Assembly (NCBI GenBank): GCA_947379865.1 | Contig: CANCOY010000037.1 | Span: forward strand, 1-32,350 | DNA length: 32,350 nt | Reading direction: 5' to 3' | Source of the DNA: Acetobacteraceae bacterium | Lineage (GTDB): Bacteria; Pseudomonadota; Alphaproteobacteria; Zavarziniales; Zavarziniaceae | Program-made: the position numbers and the translations under genes | The notes under the pieces: model-generated | The model's database searches: none | What the model was told of the DNA's origin: nothing | What the model saw: the letters and a program-made list of their open reading frames with translations, nothing else | Shown: one piece after another, positions 22,764-30,752 of the stretch | Numbering within the stretch: position 1 is the first letter of the stretch | Layout: every line of letters starts with the position of its first letter

Positions 22764-22779
22764 TGCATGTTACATGCCA
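22764..22779 (-). promoter_or_regulatory. Sigma-54 promoter of flagellin 2
   Basis: Minus-strand TGGCATGTAACATGCA has GG/-24 and GC/-12 with correct spacing, 58 bp upstream of the ATG. Confidence 0.75.
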
Positions 22780-22852
22780 GACAGGACCGGAATGGGAAGT
22801 GATTGATCTTGTGGCCCCGCAGGCGCGCACCACAGGTCCCTGCGCTGCCTCA

Positions 22853-22871
22853 CTCGGCAGGAGTTGCCCCC
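22853..22871. promoter_or_regulatory. ftr-like operator of flagellin 2
   Basis: CTCGGCAGGAGTTGCCCCC matches the 19-bp palindrome consensus at 11 of 16 defined positions and ends 73 bp upstream of the sigma-54 element. Confidence 0.45.
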
Positions 22872-23003
22872 AACAGGAATAATTTGCCGCCAACCAAGGG
22901 CAGATCATTGCCCCTTCCAACATTGACCCATGGCCAGGGACCGCCCGGGGCCGCCCTGGGTGCGCCAGGGAGCAAGACCCCGCACCATGCTGATTACACA
23001 TTT

Positions 23004-23054
23004 CATGCAAGCGATCAGGTCATGCAAGCGATCAGGCCATGCAGGCGATCAGAG
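23004..23054. repeat. Three tandem 17-bp repeats
   Basis: The unit CATGCAAGCGATCAGGT occurs three times without gaps; the third copy has an A-to-G change at position 7 and a different end. It lies between flaF and the flagellin 2 regulatory region. No function is evident. Confidence 0.85.
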
Positions 23055-23107
23055 CAGCACTCTTGGCTGGGGTTCCCAAGGGGCCTTGGAGGCAGGAAGG
23101 GTCGCCC

Positions 23108-23458
23108 TCACTGCAGGCCGCCCATGATGGAACGGTTCACCTCAATCAGCGCATCCATGGTGGCCTTGCCATGCCGGAAGGCGATGGAATGGCGATCAAC
23201 CCACAGGGCGATGGACACCAACTGGGCACGCAGGGCTTCGGGCAGCTGGTTTTCCGGCTGCACCAGGTCAATCATAAGCACGTTCCAAAGCTCGACATTC
23301 CGGTTGATGGCGCTGAGGACGAACGAGTCCATCTCGCCTTTCTCATGGCGCTCCTTGGCCTTGATCAACTCGCGGGTAATTTCGGCGAACAGGCGGTATT
23401 CGGTCTGCCGGGAGGTTTCCGCGGCACGCTGGTTGTTCAGATAGGCATTGACGCTCAT
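23108..23458 (-). CDS. flaF: Flagellin synthesis regulator FlaF
   Basis: FlaF is a small alphaproteobacterial protein needed for flagellin synthesis or secretion, acting opposite to FlbT. From the ATG at 23458 the product is 116 residues, with SVNAYLNNQRAAETSRQTEYRLF and NRNVELWNVLMIDLVQPENQLP as typical FlaF segments. The ATG overlaps the flbT stop (ATGA), which rules out the longer open frame starting at 23557. Confidence 0.93.
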   Translation of the reverse strand: MSVNAYLNNQRAAETSRQTEYRLFAEITRELIKAKERHEKGEMDSFVLSAINRNVELWNVLMIDLVQPENQLPEALRAQLVSIALWVDRHSIAFRHGKATMDALIEVNRSIMGGLQ

Positions 23459-23844
23459 AAGCCGAGCCTTTCCTTTTCGAAGTCGATGAGTTTGCGGCAG
23501 GAGACAAGGGCCTGATAAAGCGCACCCGACATCACCTGCTCGCTGATGCGGGTGCACAGATCGATCCCGGGCTGGCTGCTGAGCACGCCCAGCAGTTCGC
23601 CAAGGCGCAGGGCGAACAGGCCGCCATGCTCGCCCCGGCTGGCAGGATCGAGGTACATCATCATCACGTGGAAATAGATGTGCCGGGCGGGGGTGGTGAC
23701 GTCCTCTGGCTGGAGGATGTCGCGCTGGCGCAGGATGGAGGCGTGGTTCATCACCAGCAGGCTGATCCGGCGGTCGCCATTCTCCAGCACCGCGCCATTA
23801 ATGGCGAAACGCTCGCCGGGTTTCAGATTGATTTTCAGGCCCAT
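23455..23844 (-). CDS. flbT: Flagellin mRNA regulator FlbT
   Basis: FlbT is known in Caulobacter to bind the 5' leader of flagellin mRNA and lower its stability when assembly is incomplete. The 129-residue product starts MGLKINLKPGERFAINGAVL, continues with ARHIYFHVMMMYLDPASR and ends LIDFEKERLGL, all typical. The ATG at 23844 has AGAGGGA upstream; 15 extra in-frame codons upstream are not credible. It has its own sigma-54 promoter and the best ftr-like operator of the window. Confidence 0.94.
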   Translation of the reverse strand: MGLKINLKPGERFAINGAVLENGDRRISLLVMNHASILRQRDILQPEDVTTPARHIYFHVMMMYLDPASRGEHGGLFALRLGELLGVLSSQPGIDLCTRISEQVMSGALYQALVSCRKLIDFEKERLGL

Positions 23845-23897
23845 GAATCCCTCTTGAACGATGAGGCCAAAGGAAATCCACGCTGGCATGCCCTCTA

Positions 23898-23913
23898 GGC
23901 AAAACTTCTGCCA
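23898..23913 (-). promoter_or_regulatory. Sigma-54 promoter of flbT-flaF
   Basis: Minus-strand TGGCAGAAGTTTTGCC has TGGCA at -24 and TTGC at -12 with correct spacing, 53 bp upstream of the flbT ATG. Confidence 0.65.
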
Positions 23914-23987
23914 AGTCCTATTTCACATATATTTCAATGTGTTGGTCTGTTTTGACGGGATCGTTTCGGGGCCTGCGCCGGAAACTG

Positions 23988-24006
23988 CCCGGCAAGTCTT
24001 GCCGGG
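23988..24006. promoter_or_regulatory. ftr-like operator of flbT (perfect palindrome)
   Basis: CCCGGCAAGTCTTGCCGGG is a perfect palindrome of 9-bp arms around one base. It ends 74 bp upstream of the flbT sigma-54 element and has the same arms as the copy at 12941-12959. Confidence 0.6.
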
Positions 24007-24183
24007 TTTTGGCGCCTGCGGATGGCAGGCGGACTGGTCTTGATCGCCCGGCGGCTGGGGCCTACTTTCCCAGATCCTGATCTGCCGTTGCGGGCCGCCT
24101 TTGGGCGTCCCCCGTCCGCGTGGCAGTGCATGTCCATTGCCCCGTGCGGCCGCTGCCGCCCGGACGAGCCGAAAGCTAGACCG

Positions 24184-25029
24184 ATGAAGTTTACCGGTAC
24201 CGATTCCTATGTCGCGACCGAGGACCTGATGGTTGCGGTGAACGCCTCCATCGCCCTCCAGCGTCCGCTGCTGATCAAGGGTGAACCCGGCACCGGCAAG
24301 ACCGTTCTCGCCCATGAGGTCGCCAAGGCCCTGGGCAAGAACCTGATCCAGTGGCACGTGAAGTCCACCACCAAGGCGCAGCAGGGCCTTTACGAATACG
24401 ACGCCGTGTCCCGCCTGCGCGACAGCCAGCTGGGCGATGACCGCGTGCACGACATCAGCAACTACATCGTCAAGGGCAAGCTGTGGGAGGCCTTTACCGC
24501 CGACAGCAGCCCGGTGCTGCTGATCGACGAGATCGACAAGGCCGATATCGAGTTCCCGAACGATCTGCTGCAGGAACTCGACCGCATGGAGTTCTACGTC
24601 TACGAGACGCAGCAGACGATCAAGGCGGTGAACCGCCCGCTCGTCATGATCACCTCCAACAACGAAAAGGAACTGCCGGACGCCTTCCTGCGCCGCTGTT
24701 TCTTCCACTACATCAAGTTCCCCGACCGGGACACGATGCAGCAGATCGTCGACGTCCACTTCCCCGACATCCAGCGCGACCTGGTGCGCGAGGCGCTGAA
24801 CATCTTCTTCGAGATCCGCGATGTGCCCGGCCTCAAGAAGAAGCCCTCCACCTCGGAACTGCTCGACTGGCTGAAGCTCTTGATGGTTGAGGCGCTGCCG
24901 GTGGAGATCCTGCGCGAGAAGGATCCCAAGAAGCTGATCCCGCCGCTGCATGGCGCCCTGTTGAAGAACGAGCAGGACGTGCACCTGTTCGAGCGCCTCG
25001 CCTTCCTCTCCAAGCGCGAGCGGACCTGA
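24184..25029 (+). CDS. MoxR-family AAA+ ATPase
   Basis: The 281-residue ATPase has Walker A GEPGTGKT (33-40), Walker B VLLIDEIDKAD (111-121), sensor 1 around MITSNN (155-160) and an arginine pair LRRC (169-172) that may give the arginine finger. MoxR ATPases act as chaperones that remodel or insert metals into partner complexes, together with VWA proteins such as the one encoded 41 bp downstream. The start at 24184 gives the normal N-terminus; the frame is open further upstream but codes for unlikely sequence. The substrate is unknown. Confidence 0.9.
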   Translation: MKFTGTDSYVATEDLMVAVNASIALQRPLLIKGEPGTGKTVLAHEVAKALGKNLIQWHVKSTTKAQQGLYEYDAVSRLRDSQLGDDRVHDISNYIVKGKLWEAFTADSSPVLLIDEIDKADIEFPNDLLQELDRMEFYVYETQQTIKAVNRPLVMITSNNEKELPDAFLRRCFFHYIKFPDRDTMQQIVDVHFPDIQRDLVREALNIFFEIRDVPGLKKKPSTSELLDWLKLLMVEALPVEILREKDPKKLIPPLHGALLKNEQDVHLFERLAFLSKRERT

Positions 25030-25070
25030 TACAGGCCAGCCAACGAACCGTCTGATCCGGGAGCCGACCG

Positions 25071-26252
25071 ATGTTCACGAACTTCTTTTATGAGCTCAAG
25101 AAGGCAAAGGTGCCGGTCTCCCTGCGGGAATATCTGACCCTGCTGGAAGGCATGGACGCCGGGGTGCCCGGCTACCGGATCGACGACTTCTATTACATGT
25201 CGCGGTGCATTCTCGTGAAAGACGAGAAGCACCTTGACAAGTTCGACAAGGTCTTTGGCGAGGTCTTCAAAGGCCTTGAGTTCATGCGCGAGGCCGAGGA
25301 CGCCGAGATCCCCCTCGACTGGCTGCAGGCGCTCGCCGAAAAGGTCCTGACGGACGAGGAAAAGAAGCTGGTGGAGTCGCTCGGCGGCTTCGAGAAGCTG
25401 ATGGAGACGCTGAAACAGCGCCTGGAAGAGCAGAAGAAGCGCCACGAAGGCGGCAACAAGTGGATCGGCACCGCCGGCACCTCCCCCTTTGGGAACAAGG
25501 GCTATAATCCCGAGGGCGTGCGCATTGGCGGCGAGGAAAAGGGCCGCCAGGGCAAGGCCGTGAAGGTCTGGCAGAACCGCGAGTACAAGAACCTCGATGA
25601 TACCGTCGAGCTTGGCACCCGCAACATCAAGGTCGCCCTGCGCCGCCTGCGCAAGTTCGCCCGCGAAGGCGCCGAGACCGAGTTGGACATCTCCGACACG
25701 ATCCGCTCCACCGCGCGCAATGCCGGCTATCTCGACATCAAGATGGTCGCGGAGCGCCACAACAAGATCAAGGTGCTGCTGTTCTTCGACATCGGCGGTT
25801 CCATGGACAGCCACATCAAGATGTGTGAGGAGCTGTTCTCTGCCGCCAAGACCGAGTTCAAGAACCTCGAATTCTTCTATTTCCACAACTGCCTCTATGA
25901 AGGCGTGTGGAAAGACAACCGCCGCCGTCACAACGACAAGACCACCACCTTCCAGGTCCTGCACACCTTCCCGCACGACTACAAGGTGATCTTCGTCGGC
26001 GACGCCTCCATGAGCCCCTATGAGATCGTCTATCCGGGCGGCTCGGTGGAGCACTGGAACGAGGAGTCGGGCGAGGTCTGGCTGAAGCGCACCCTCGACA
26101 TCTATCAGAAGGCCGTGTGGCTGAACCCCGTGCCGGAAAAGCACTGGGACTACACGCCCTCCATCCAGATCGTGCGGCAGATCTTCACCAACCGCATGTT
26201 CCCCCTCACCCTCGACGGCCTCGACCGCGCCATGCGCGAGCTGAACCGCTGA
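25071..26252 (+). CDS. VWA-domain protein (CoxE-like), partner of the MoxR ATPase
   Basis: The 393-residue product starts MFTNFFYELKKAKVPVSLRE, typical of this group. A charged helical middle part contains KKLVESLGGFEKLMETLKQR. A C-terminal von Willebrand A domain carries the metal site DIGGS (Asp240, Ser244) in KVLLFFDIGGSMDSHIK. With the upstream ATPase it forms the MoxR-VWA pair widespread in proteobacteria. GGGAG precedes the ATG. An intrinsic terminator follows the stop, so these two genes form one transcription unit. Confidence 0.9.
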   Translation: MFTNFFYELKKAKVPVSLREYLTLLEGMDAGVPGYRIDDFYYMSRCILVKDEKHLDKFDKVFGEVFKGLEFMREAEDAEIPLDWLQALAEKVLTDEEKKLVESLGGFEKLMETLKQRLEEQKKRHEGGNKWIGTAGTSPFGNKGYNPEGVRIGGEEKGRQGKAVKVWQNREYKNLDDTVELGTRNIKVALRRLRKFAREGAETELDISDTIRSTARNAGYLDIKMVAERHNKIKVLLFFDIGGSMDSHIKMCEELFSAAKTEFKNLEFFYFHNCLYEGVWKDNRRRHNDKTTTFQVLHTFPHDYKVIFVGDASMSPYEIVYPGGSVEHWNEESGEVWLKRTLDIYQKAVWLNPVPEKHWDYTPSIQIVRQIFTNRMFPLTLDGLDRAMRELNR

Positions 26253-26280
26253 GGCTTGCCATGCCTGGCTGAACGATCAG

Positions 26281-26306
26281 GGGCAGGCTCAAGGGCCTGC
26301 CCTTTT
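26281..26306 (+). terminator. Intrinsic terminator of the moxR-VWA unit
   Basis: GGGCAGGC and GCCTGCCC form an 8-bp stem with a 6-nt loop followed by four T, 28 bp after the VWA gene. It also separates this unit from the converging bioF. Confidence 0.8.
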
Positions 26307-26310
26307 CGTT

Positions 26311-27477
26311 TCAGGGGGCGGCAAAATCTGCCGGCAGCAGGGCCTCGATCGCATCTGCCAGGGCCAGCACATCAGCCTCATCATGGCTGGCAGAAAAGGT
26401 CACCCGCAGGCGGGAGGTGCCGGCGGGCACCGTAGGCGGCCGGATGGCCGTCACCAGAAAACCCTGCTCCAGCAAGGCGGCCGAAATCGCCAGCGTCTGG
26501 CCTGCATCGCCGATGATGAGGGGCACGATGGGGCTTTGCGCCAACGGCAGGCCCAGCCTTTGGGTGAACAACCGGGCCAGTTCCGAGGGCCGGGCACACA
26601 GGGCCGGGTCCGCCGCCATGCGCTGCACCGCCGCCAGCGCGGCACCCGCCGAGGCCGGCGGCAGGCCCGTGGAATAGACAAAGGCCCGCGCCCGGTTCGA
26701 CAGATACTCAATCACCGCCCGCGAGGCGCAGACATAGCCGCCATAGCTGCCCGCCGATTTGGACAGCGTGCCCATCTGCAACGGCACCCGGCATGGCTGG
26801 CTGAACGCATGGGCCGAACCCCGGCCACCGCCCACCACGCCCAGCGCATGGGCGTCATCCACCAGCAGCCAGGCGCCATGGGCCTCAGCCAAGGCGCAGA
26901 TCCCGGGCAGGGGGGCAAGGTCGCCGTCCATGCTGAAGACGCCTTCGGTCAGGATCATCACCTGCCCTGCCCCGGCCGCCGCCGTCTTGAGCTTGTCGCC
27001 AAGGTCGGCGGTATCGTTGTGGCGGAATTTCTCCACCCGGGCGCCACTGAGGCGGGCGCCAGAGAACATGCAGGAATGGCTGAGTTCATCGAGCAGGATC
27101 ACGTCGCCACTGCCCGCCAGCGCCGTGATGATGCCGATATTGGCCAGATAGCCACTGCCAAAGACCAGCGCCGCCTCTGCCCCCTTGAAGCTGGCAAGGG
27201 CCGCCTCAAGCTCTGGCAGCAGGCCATGGTTGCCGGTGATCAGACGCGAAGCGCCGGCCCCCGCCCCATGGCTGGTAATGGCGCTGCGCCCGGCCTCCAG
27301 CACCGCTGGATCGTGGGAGAGGCCCAGATAGTCATTGCACGAGAACGAGACCACGGCCCGGCCCTGGCGCGCTGCCCTGCCTTCGGCCCCGCGGTTGGTG
27401 ACCACAAGGCGACGGCGCAGGGCCTGGGCATCAAGCTCGCCAAGGCGGTCGAGGCAGAACTGGTCGAGGCTTTTCAT
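26311..27477 (-). CDS. bioF: 8-amino-7-oxononanoate synthase (biotin synthesis)
   Basis: BioF condenses pimeloyl-ACP with alanine, the first committed step of the biotin rings. The 388-residue product has the alpha-oxoamine synthase features: SFSCNDYLGLS, ASRLITGNHGLLPELEAAL, LLVDDAHALGVVG (Asp207, His210) and the PLP lysine in GTLSKSAGSYGGYV (Lys240). Length fits BioF. 2-amino-3-ketobutyrate CoA ligase is a close relative, so a different substrate is possible. No other bio gene is in the window. The start at 27477 is preferred over 27555 by family length, although its ribosome site is weak. Confidence 0.88.
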   Translation of the reverse strand: MKSLDQFCLDRLGELDAQALRRRLVVTNRGAEGRAARQGRAVVSFSCNDYLGLSHDPAVLEAGRSAITSHGAGAGASRLITGNHGLLPELEAALASFKGAEAALVFGSGYLANIGIITALAGSGDVILLDELSHSCMFSGARLSGARVEKFRHNDTADLGDKLKTAAAGAGQVMILTEGVFSMDGDLAPLPGICALAEAHGAWLLVDDAHALGVVGGGRGSAHAFSQPCRVPLQMGTLSKSAGSYGGYVCASRAVIEYLSNRARAFVYSTGLPPASAGAALAAVQRMAADPALCARPSELARLFTQRLGLPLAQSPIVPLIIGDAGQTLAISAALLEQGFLVTAIRPPTVPAGTSRLRVTFSASHDEADVLALADAIEALLPADFAAP

Positions 27478-27551
27478 GGGAGATCCGGGCAGCCCAGTGG
27501 CAGGCGCCGGCACCATGTGGCACGGGCTGGAAGGGGTCAACCAATGCGGCT

Positions 27552-30500
27552 TCAACGAAAATCGCGGGAGCGCGGCATGGCCCGGCCGCCCAGGTCGCGC
27601 AGGCGGTGGCTCTCATCCGTCAGGGTCTCGGCCACAAGGTGGATGACGATGCCCTCGCGCTGCACCTCGCCCTTGGCCGCCAGCAGGCGGCTGCCCAGCA
27701 CCACGCGGCGGTGATCCTCGAACACCCGGTTCCAGATCACCAGATTCACCACCCCCGTCTCGTCCTCCAGGGTGGCAAAGATCACGCCATTGGCGCTGCC
27801 CGGCCGCTGGCGCACCAGCACCAGCCCCGCCACCTGTGCCCGCGCGCCATGGGGCAGGCGCCCCAGATCCGCCGCCGTCACCACCCCATCGCGGGCAAGG
27901 CCGGGGCGCAGGAATGAGAGGGGATGGGCCTTCAGGGACAGGCGCAGGGCGGCATAATCTGCCACCACATGCTGGCCCAGGCTCATCTCCGGCAAGGACG
28001 CCTCCACCTCCACGGCGGGCGCGCTGGCGGGGGTGCCTGGGGGGATGGCTGCGAACAGGGGCAGGCTGTCGGTCGCCAGCGTTGCGGCAAGGCCTTTCAC
28101 CGCCCACAGCGCCCGCCGCCGGTCGAGGCCAAGGCCGCGAAAGGCATCGGCATCGGCCAGCCGTTCCAGCACCCCCGGCCCCAGGCCGCTGCGCCGGGCC
28201 AGGTCGGCCGGATCGGCAAACGGCCCGCCCTCGCCCCGCGCCGCCACCAGCGCCCGCCCGGCCTCCCCCGCCAGGCCCCGGATCTGGCACAGGCCAAGGC
28301 GCAGCACAGGGGCATGGGATCTCCCGGGGGCCTGGGATCTCCCGGATTCCAGGGTGCAATCCCAGTCACTTGCGGTGACGTCGGGCGCCAGCACCTCCAC
28401 CCCATGGTCGCGGGCATCGCGCACCAGCTGGGCCGGGGCATAGAAGCCCATGGACTGGCTGTTGAGCAGGGCACAGGCAAAGGCGGCGGGGTGATGGCAC
28501 TTCAGCCAGGCCGAAACATAGACCAGCAGGGCAAAGCTGGCGGCATGGCTTTCGGGAAAGCCATATTCGCCAAAGCCCTCGATCTGGCGGAAGCAGCGGT
28601 CGGCAAAGGCGGCGTCATAGCCATTCCTGACCATGCCCTCCACCAGCTTCTGGCGAAAGGCGGGAATGGCACCTGCCTTGCGGAAGCTGGCCATGGCACG
28701 GCGCAGGCGGTCGGCCTCGTCCGGGGTGAAGCCCGCTGCCACGATGGCAATGCGCATGGCCTGTTCCTGGAACAGGGGCACGCCCAGGGTCTTGCCCAGC
28801 ACACGCTCCAGTTCCGCACTGGGAAATTCCACCGGCTCCTCGCCCCGGCGGCGGCGCAGATAGGGATGCACCATGTCCCCCTGGATCGGGCCGGGGCGGA
28901 CAATCGCCACCTCGATCACCAGATCATAAAAAGTGCGCGGGCGCAGGCGCGGCAGCATGGACATCTGCGCCCGGCTTTCCACCTGGAAAACACCCACGGA
29001 ATCGGCCCGGCACAGCATGTCATAGACCGCCGGGTCCTCTGCCGGGACATGGGCAATGTCGAGGGGGTTGCCCGCCCCATCCCCCACCAGGGTCAGCGCC
29101 TTGCGGATGCAGGTCAGCATGCCCAGCGCCAGCACATCGATTTTCAGTATGCCGAGCGCGTCGAGATCATCCTTGTCCCATTCCACATGGGTGCGCTCGG
29201 CCATGGCGGCATTGGCGATGGGCACCACCTCGCTCAGCGGCCCCTGCGTGATGACAAAGCCGCCCACATGCTGCGAGAGATGGCGGGGAAAGCGCATCAG
29301 TTCCCGCGCAAGGGCAATGGCGCGGGCGAGCACAGGATCGTCCGGGTCAAGACCAAGTTCGCGCACCTGGTCACCATCCACCACATCGCCACTCCACCAG
29401 GTGGCGCCGGCCGCCAGCGCCCCCACAGTATCAAGGCTGAGGCCCATGGCCTTGCCCACGTCGCGGATGGCGCTCTTGGGGCGATAGGTGATCACGGTGG
29501 CGGCGATGCCGGCGCGGTCGCGGCCATATTTGGCATAGATGTACTGGATCACCTCCTCGCGCCGCTCATGCTCGAAATCGACGTCGATGTCAGGGGGTTC
29601 GTTGCGGGCAGCACTGATGAACCGCTCGAACAAAAGGTCGGCCCGCACCGGGTCCACCGCCGTGATGCCCAGACAAAAGCACACGGCCGAATTCGCCGCC
29701 GAGCCGCGCCCCTGGCAGAGAATCCCCCGCCCCCGGGCAAAGCGGACAATGTCGTGCACCGTCAGGAAATAGGGGGCATAGGCGAGTTGCTCGATGAGGG
29801 CGAGTTCATGCTCCAGGATGGCCCGCACCCCCTCTGGCACCTCTGCCACGCTGACCACATCGTAACGCTTGAGGGCACCTTCCCAGGTGAGGCGCACCAG
29901 TTCCTCCTGTGGTGTGCGGCCGTCGGGTACGGGTTCGGAGGGGTATTCATAGCGCAGCTCATCAAGGGAAAAGGTACAGCGCCGCGTGATCTCAAGGCTC
30001 GTTTCCAGCGCCGCCGCCCAGGGGCCAAACAGGCGGGCCATCTCTGCCCCTGGCTTCATGTGGCGTTCCGCATGGGCGTGCAGGCGCAGGCCGGCTTCGG
30101 CCACGGTGCAGTGGTGGCGCACCGCCGTCATCACATCCTGCAGGGGGCGGCGCTCTGGCACGTGATAGTGGACATCGTTGGTGGCAAGCAGCGGCACGCC
30201 CAGCCCCGTCGCCAGCGCCGCCAGCCCGGCCAGACGCGCCTTGTCATCCCCCCGGTGGCGAACGCTGGCGGCAAGACAGGCCCGCCCGGAAAAGAGGCTG
30301 GCCAGCTCTGCCGCGCGCAGGGCAAAGGTGGTGTCGGGGCGGCGCGGGCTCCAGTCCCCAGGGGGCAGGATTGCCACCATCTGGCCCTCGGCATGGGCCG
30401 CCAGATCACCGAAGCGCAGCTGGCACTGCCCCTTGGGAGAGCGCCTGAGGCCCACGGTCAGCAAAGTGGACAACCGTCCGTAGGCGGCACGGTCCATGGG

Positions 30501-30752
30501 CCAGACCAGCAGCGACGGCGCATCCTCCAGATCCAGGCGGCAGCCAACCACCAGCCGCAGGCCAATCTCCTTGGCTGCCACATGGGCGCGGACGACACCG
30601 GCAAGGGTATTGCGGTCGGTGATCCCCACCGCCTCCAGCCCCAGGGCGGCCGCCGTCAGCACCAGTTCATCCGCATGAGAAGCACCGCGCAGGAAACTGA
30701 AATTGCTCGTCACCTGCAGTTCGGCATAGGGAATGCGGGCGGGCGCGCTCAT
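27552..30752 (-). CDS. dnaE2: Error-prone DNA polymerase DnaE2 (ImuC)
   Basis: DnaE2 is the SOS-induced C-family polymerase that performs mutagenic translesion synthesis with ImuA and ImuB. From the ATG at 30752 the product is 1066 residues: PHP domain (YAELQVTSNFSFLRGASHADEL at 9-30), GRGSAANS (348-355), catalytic PDIDVDF (387-393) and a C-terminal OB fold (ANGVIFATLEDETGVVNLVIW). The ATG overlaps the imuB stop (ATGA). The longer open frame to 31049 lies inside imuB and is not real. An 18-bp in-frame duplication occurs at 28315-28345. Confidence 0.97.
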   Translation of the reverse strand: MSAPARIPYAELQVTSNFSFLRGASHADELVLTAAALGLEAVGITDRNTLAGVVRAHVAAKEIGLRLVVGCRLDLEDAPSLLVWPMDRAAYGRLSTLLTVGLRRSPKGQCQLRFGDLAAHAEGQMVAILPPGDWSPRRPDTTFALRAAELASLFSGRACLAASVRHRGDDKARLAGLAALATGLGVPLLATNDVHYHVPERRPLQDVMTAVRHHCTVAEAGLRLHAHAERHMKPGAEMARLFGPWAAALETSLEITRRCTFSLDELRYEYPSEPVPDGRTPQEELVRLTWEGALKRYDVVSVAEVPEGVRAILEHELALIEQLAYAPYFLTVHDIVRFARGRGILCQGRGSAANSAVCFCLGITAVDPVRADLLFERFISAARNEPPDIDVDFEHERREEVIQYIYAKYGRDRAGIAATVITYRPKSAIRDVGKAMGLSLDTVGALAAGATWWSGDVVDGDQVRELGLDPDDPVLARAIALARELMRFPRHLSQHVGGFVITQGPLSEVVPIANAAMAERTHVEWDKDDLDALGILKIDVLALGMLTCIRKALTLVGDGAGNPLDIAHVPAEDPAVYDMLCRADSVGVFQVESRAQMSMLPRLRPRTFYDLVIEVAIVRPGPIQGDMVHPYLRRRRGEEPVEFPSAELERVLGKTLGVPLFQEQAMRIAIVAAGFTPDEADRLRRAMASFRKAGAIPAFRQKLVEGMVRNGYDAAFADRCFRQIEGFGEYGFPESHAASFALLVYVSAWLKCHHPAAFACALLNSQSMGFYAPAQLVRDARDHGVEVLAPDVTASDWDCTLESGRSQAPGRSHAPVLRLGLCQIRGLAGEAGRALVAARGEGGPFADPADLARRSGLGPGVLERLADADAFRGLGLDRRRALWAVKGLAATLATDSLPLFAAIPPGTPASAPAVEVEASLPEMSLGQHVVADYAALRLSLKAHPLSFLRPGLARDGVVTAADLGRLPHGARAQVAGLVLVRQRPGSANGVIFATLEDETGVVNLVIWNRVFEDHRRVVLGSRLLAAKGEVQREGIVIHLVAETLTDESHRLRDLGGRAMPRSRDFR
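28315..28345. repeat. Direct repeat inside dnaE2
   Basis: TGGGATCTCCCGG occurs twice, 18 bp apart, giving adjacent GRSQAP and GRSHAP in DnaE2, just after the WDCTLES segment. It looks like a small in-frame duplication in a loop. Confidence 0.7.

Larger units (their letters stand above)
22707..23107. other. Intergenic region between flagellin 2 and flaF
   Basis: About 400 bp without a supported gene. It holds the flagellin 2 leader, sigma-54 promoter and operator (to 22871), then a stretch with no recognisable element, then three 17-bp repeats (23004-23054). A short inverted repeat CCAAGG-GG-CCTTGG lies at 23076-23089. Confidence 0.65.
23845..24183. other. Divergent flbT/moxR intergenic region
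   Basis: About 340 bp without a gene. It holds the flbT sigma-54 promoter and operator. A 7-bp hairpin (CGCCTGC/GCAGGCG, 24013-24031) lies closer to moxR. No convincing promoter for moxR was found. Confidence 0.6.

Noticed and set aside
22900..23000. Short open frames between flagellin 2 and flaF
   Set aside because: No ribosome-binding site, low-complexity composition and overlap with the 17-bp repeats.
23988..24010. Palindrome followed by TTTT read as a plus-strand terminator
   Set aside because: No plus-strand gene lies upstream, the arms leave only one loop base, and the same palindrome occurs elsewhere without a T-tract and at fixed promoter distance.
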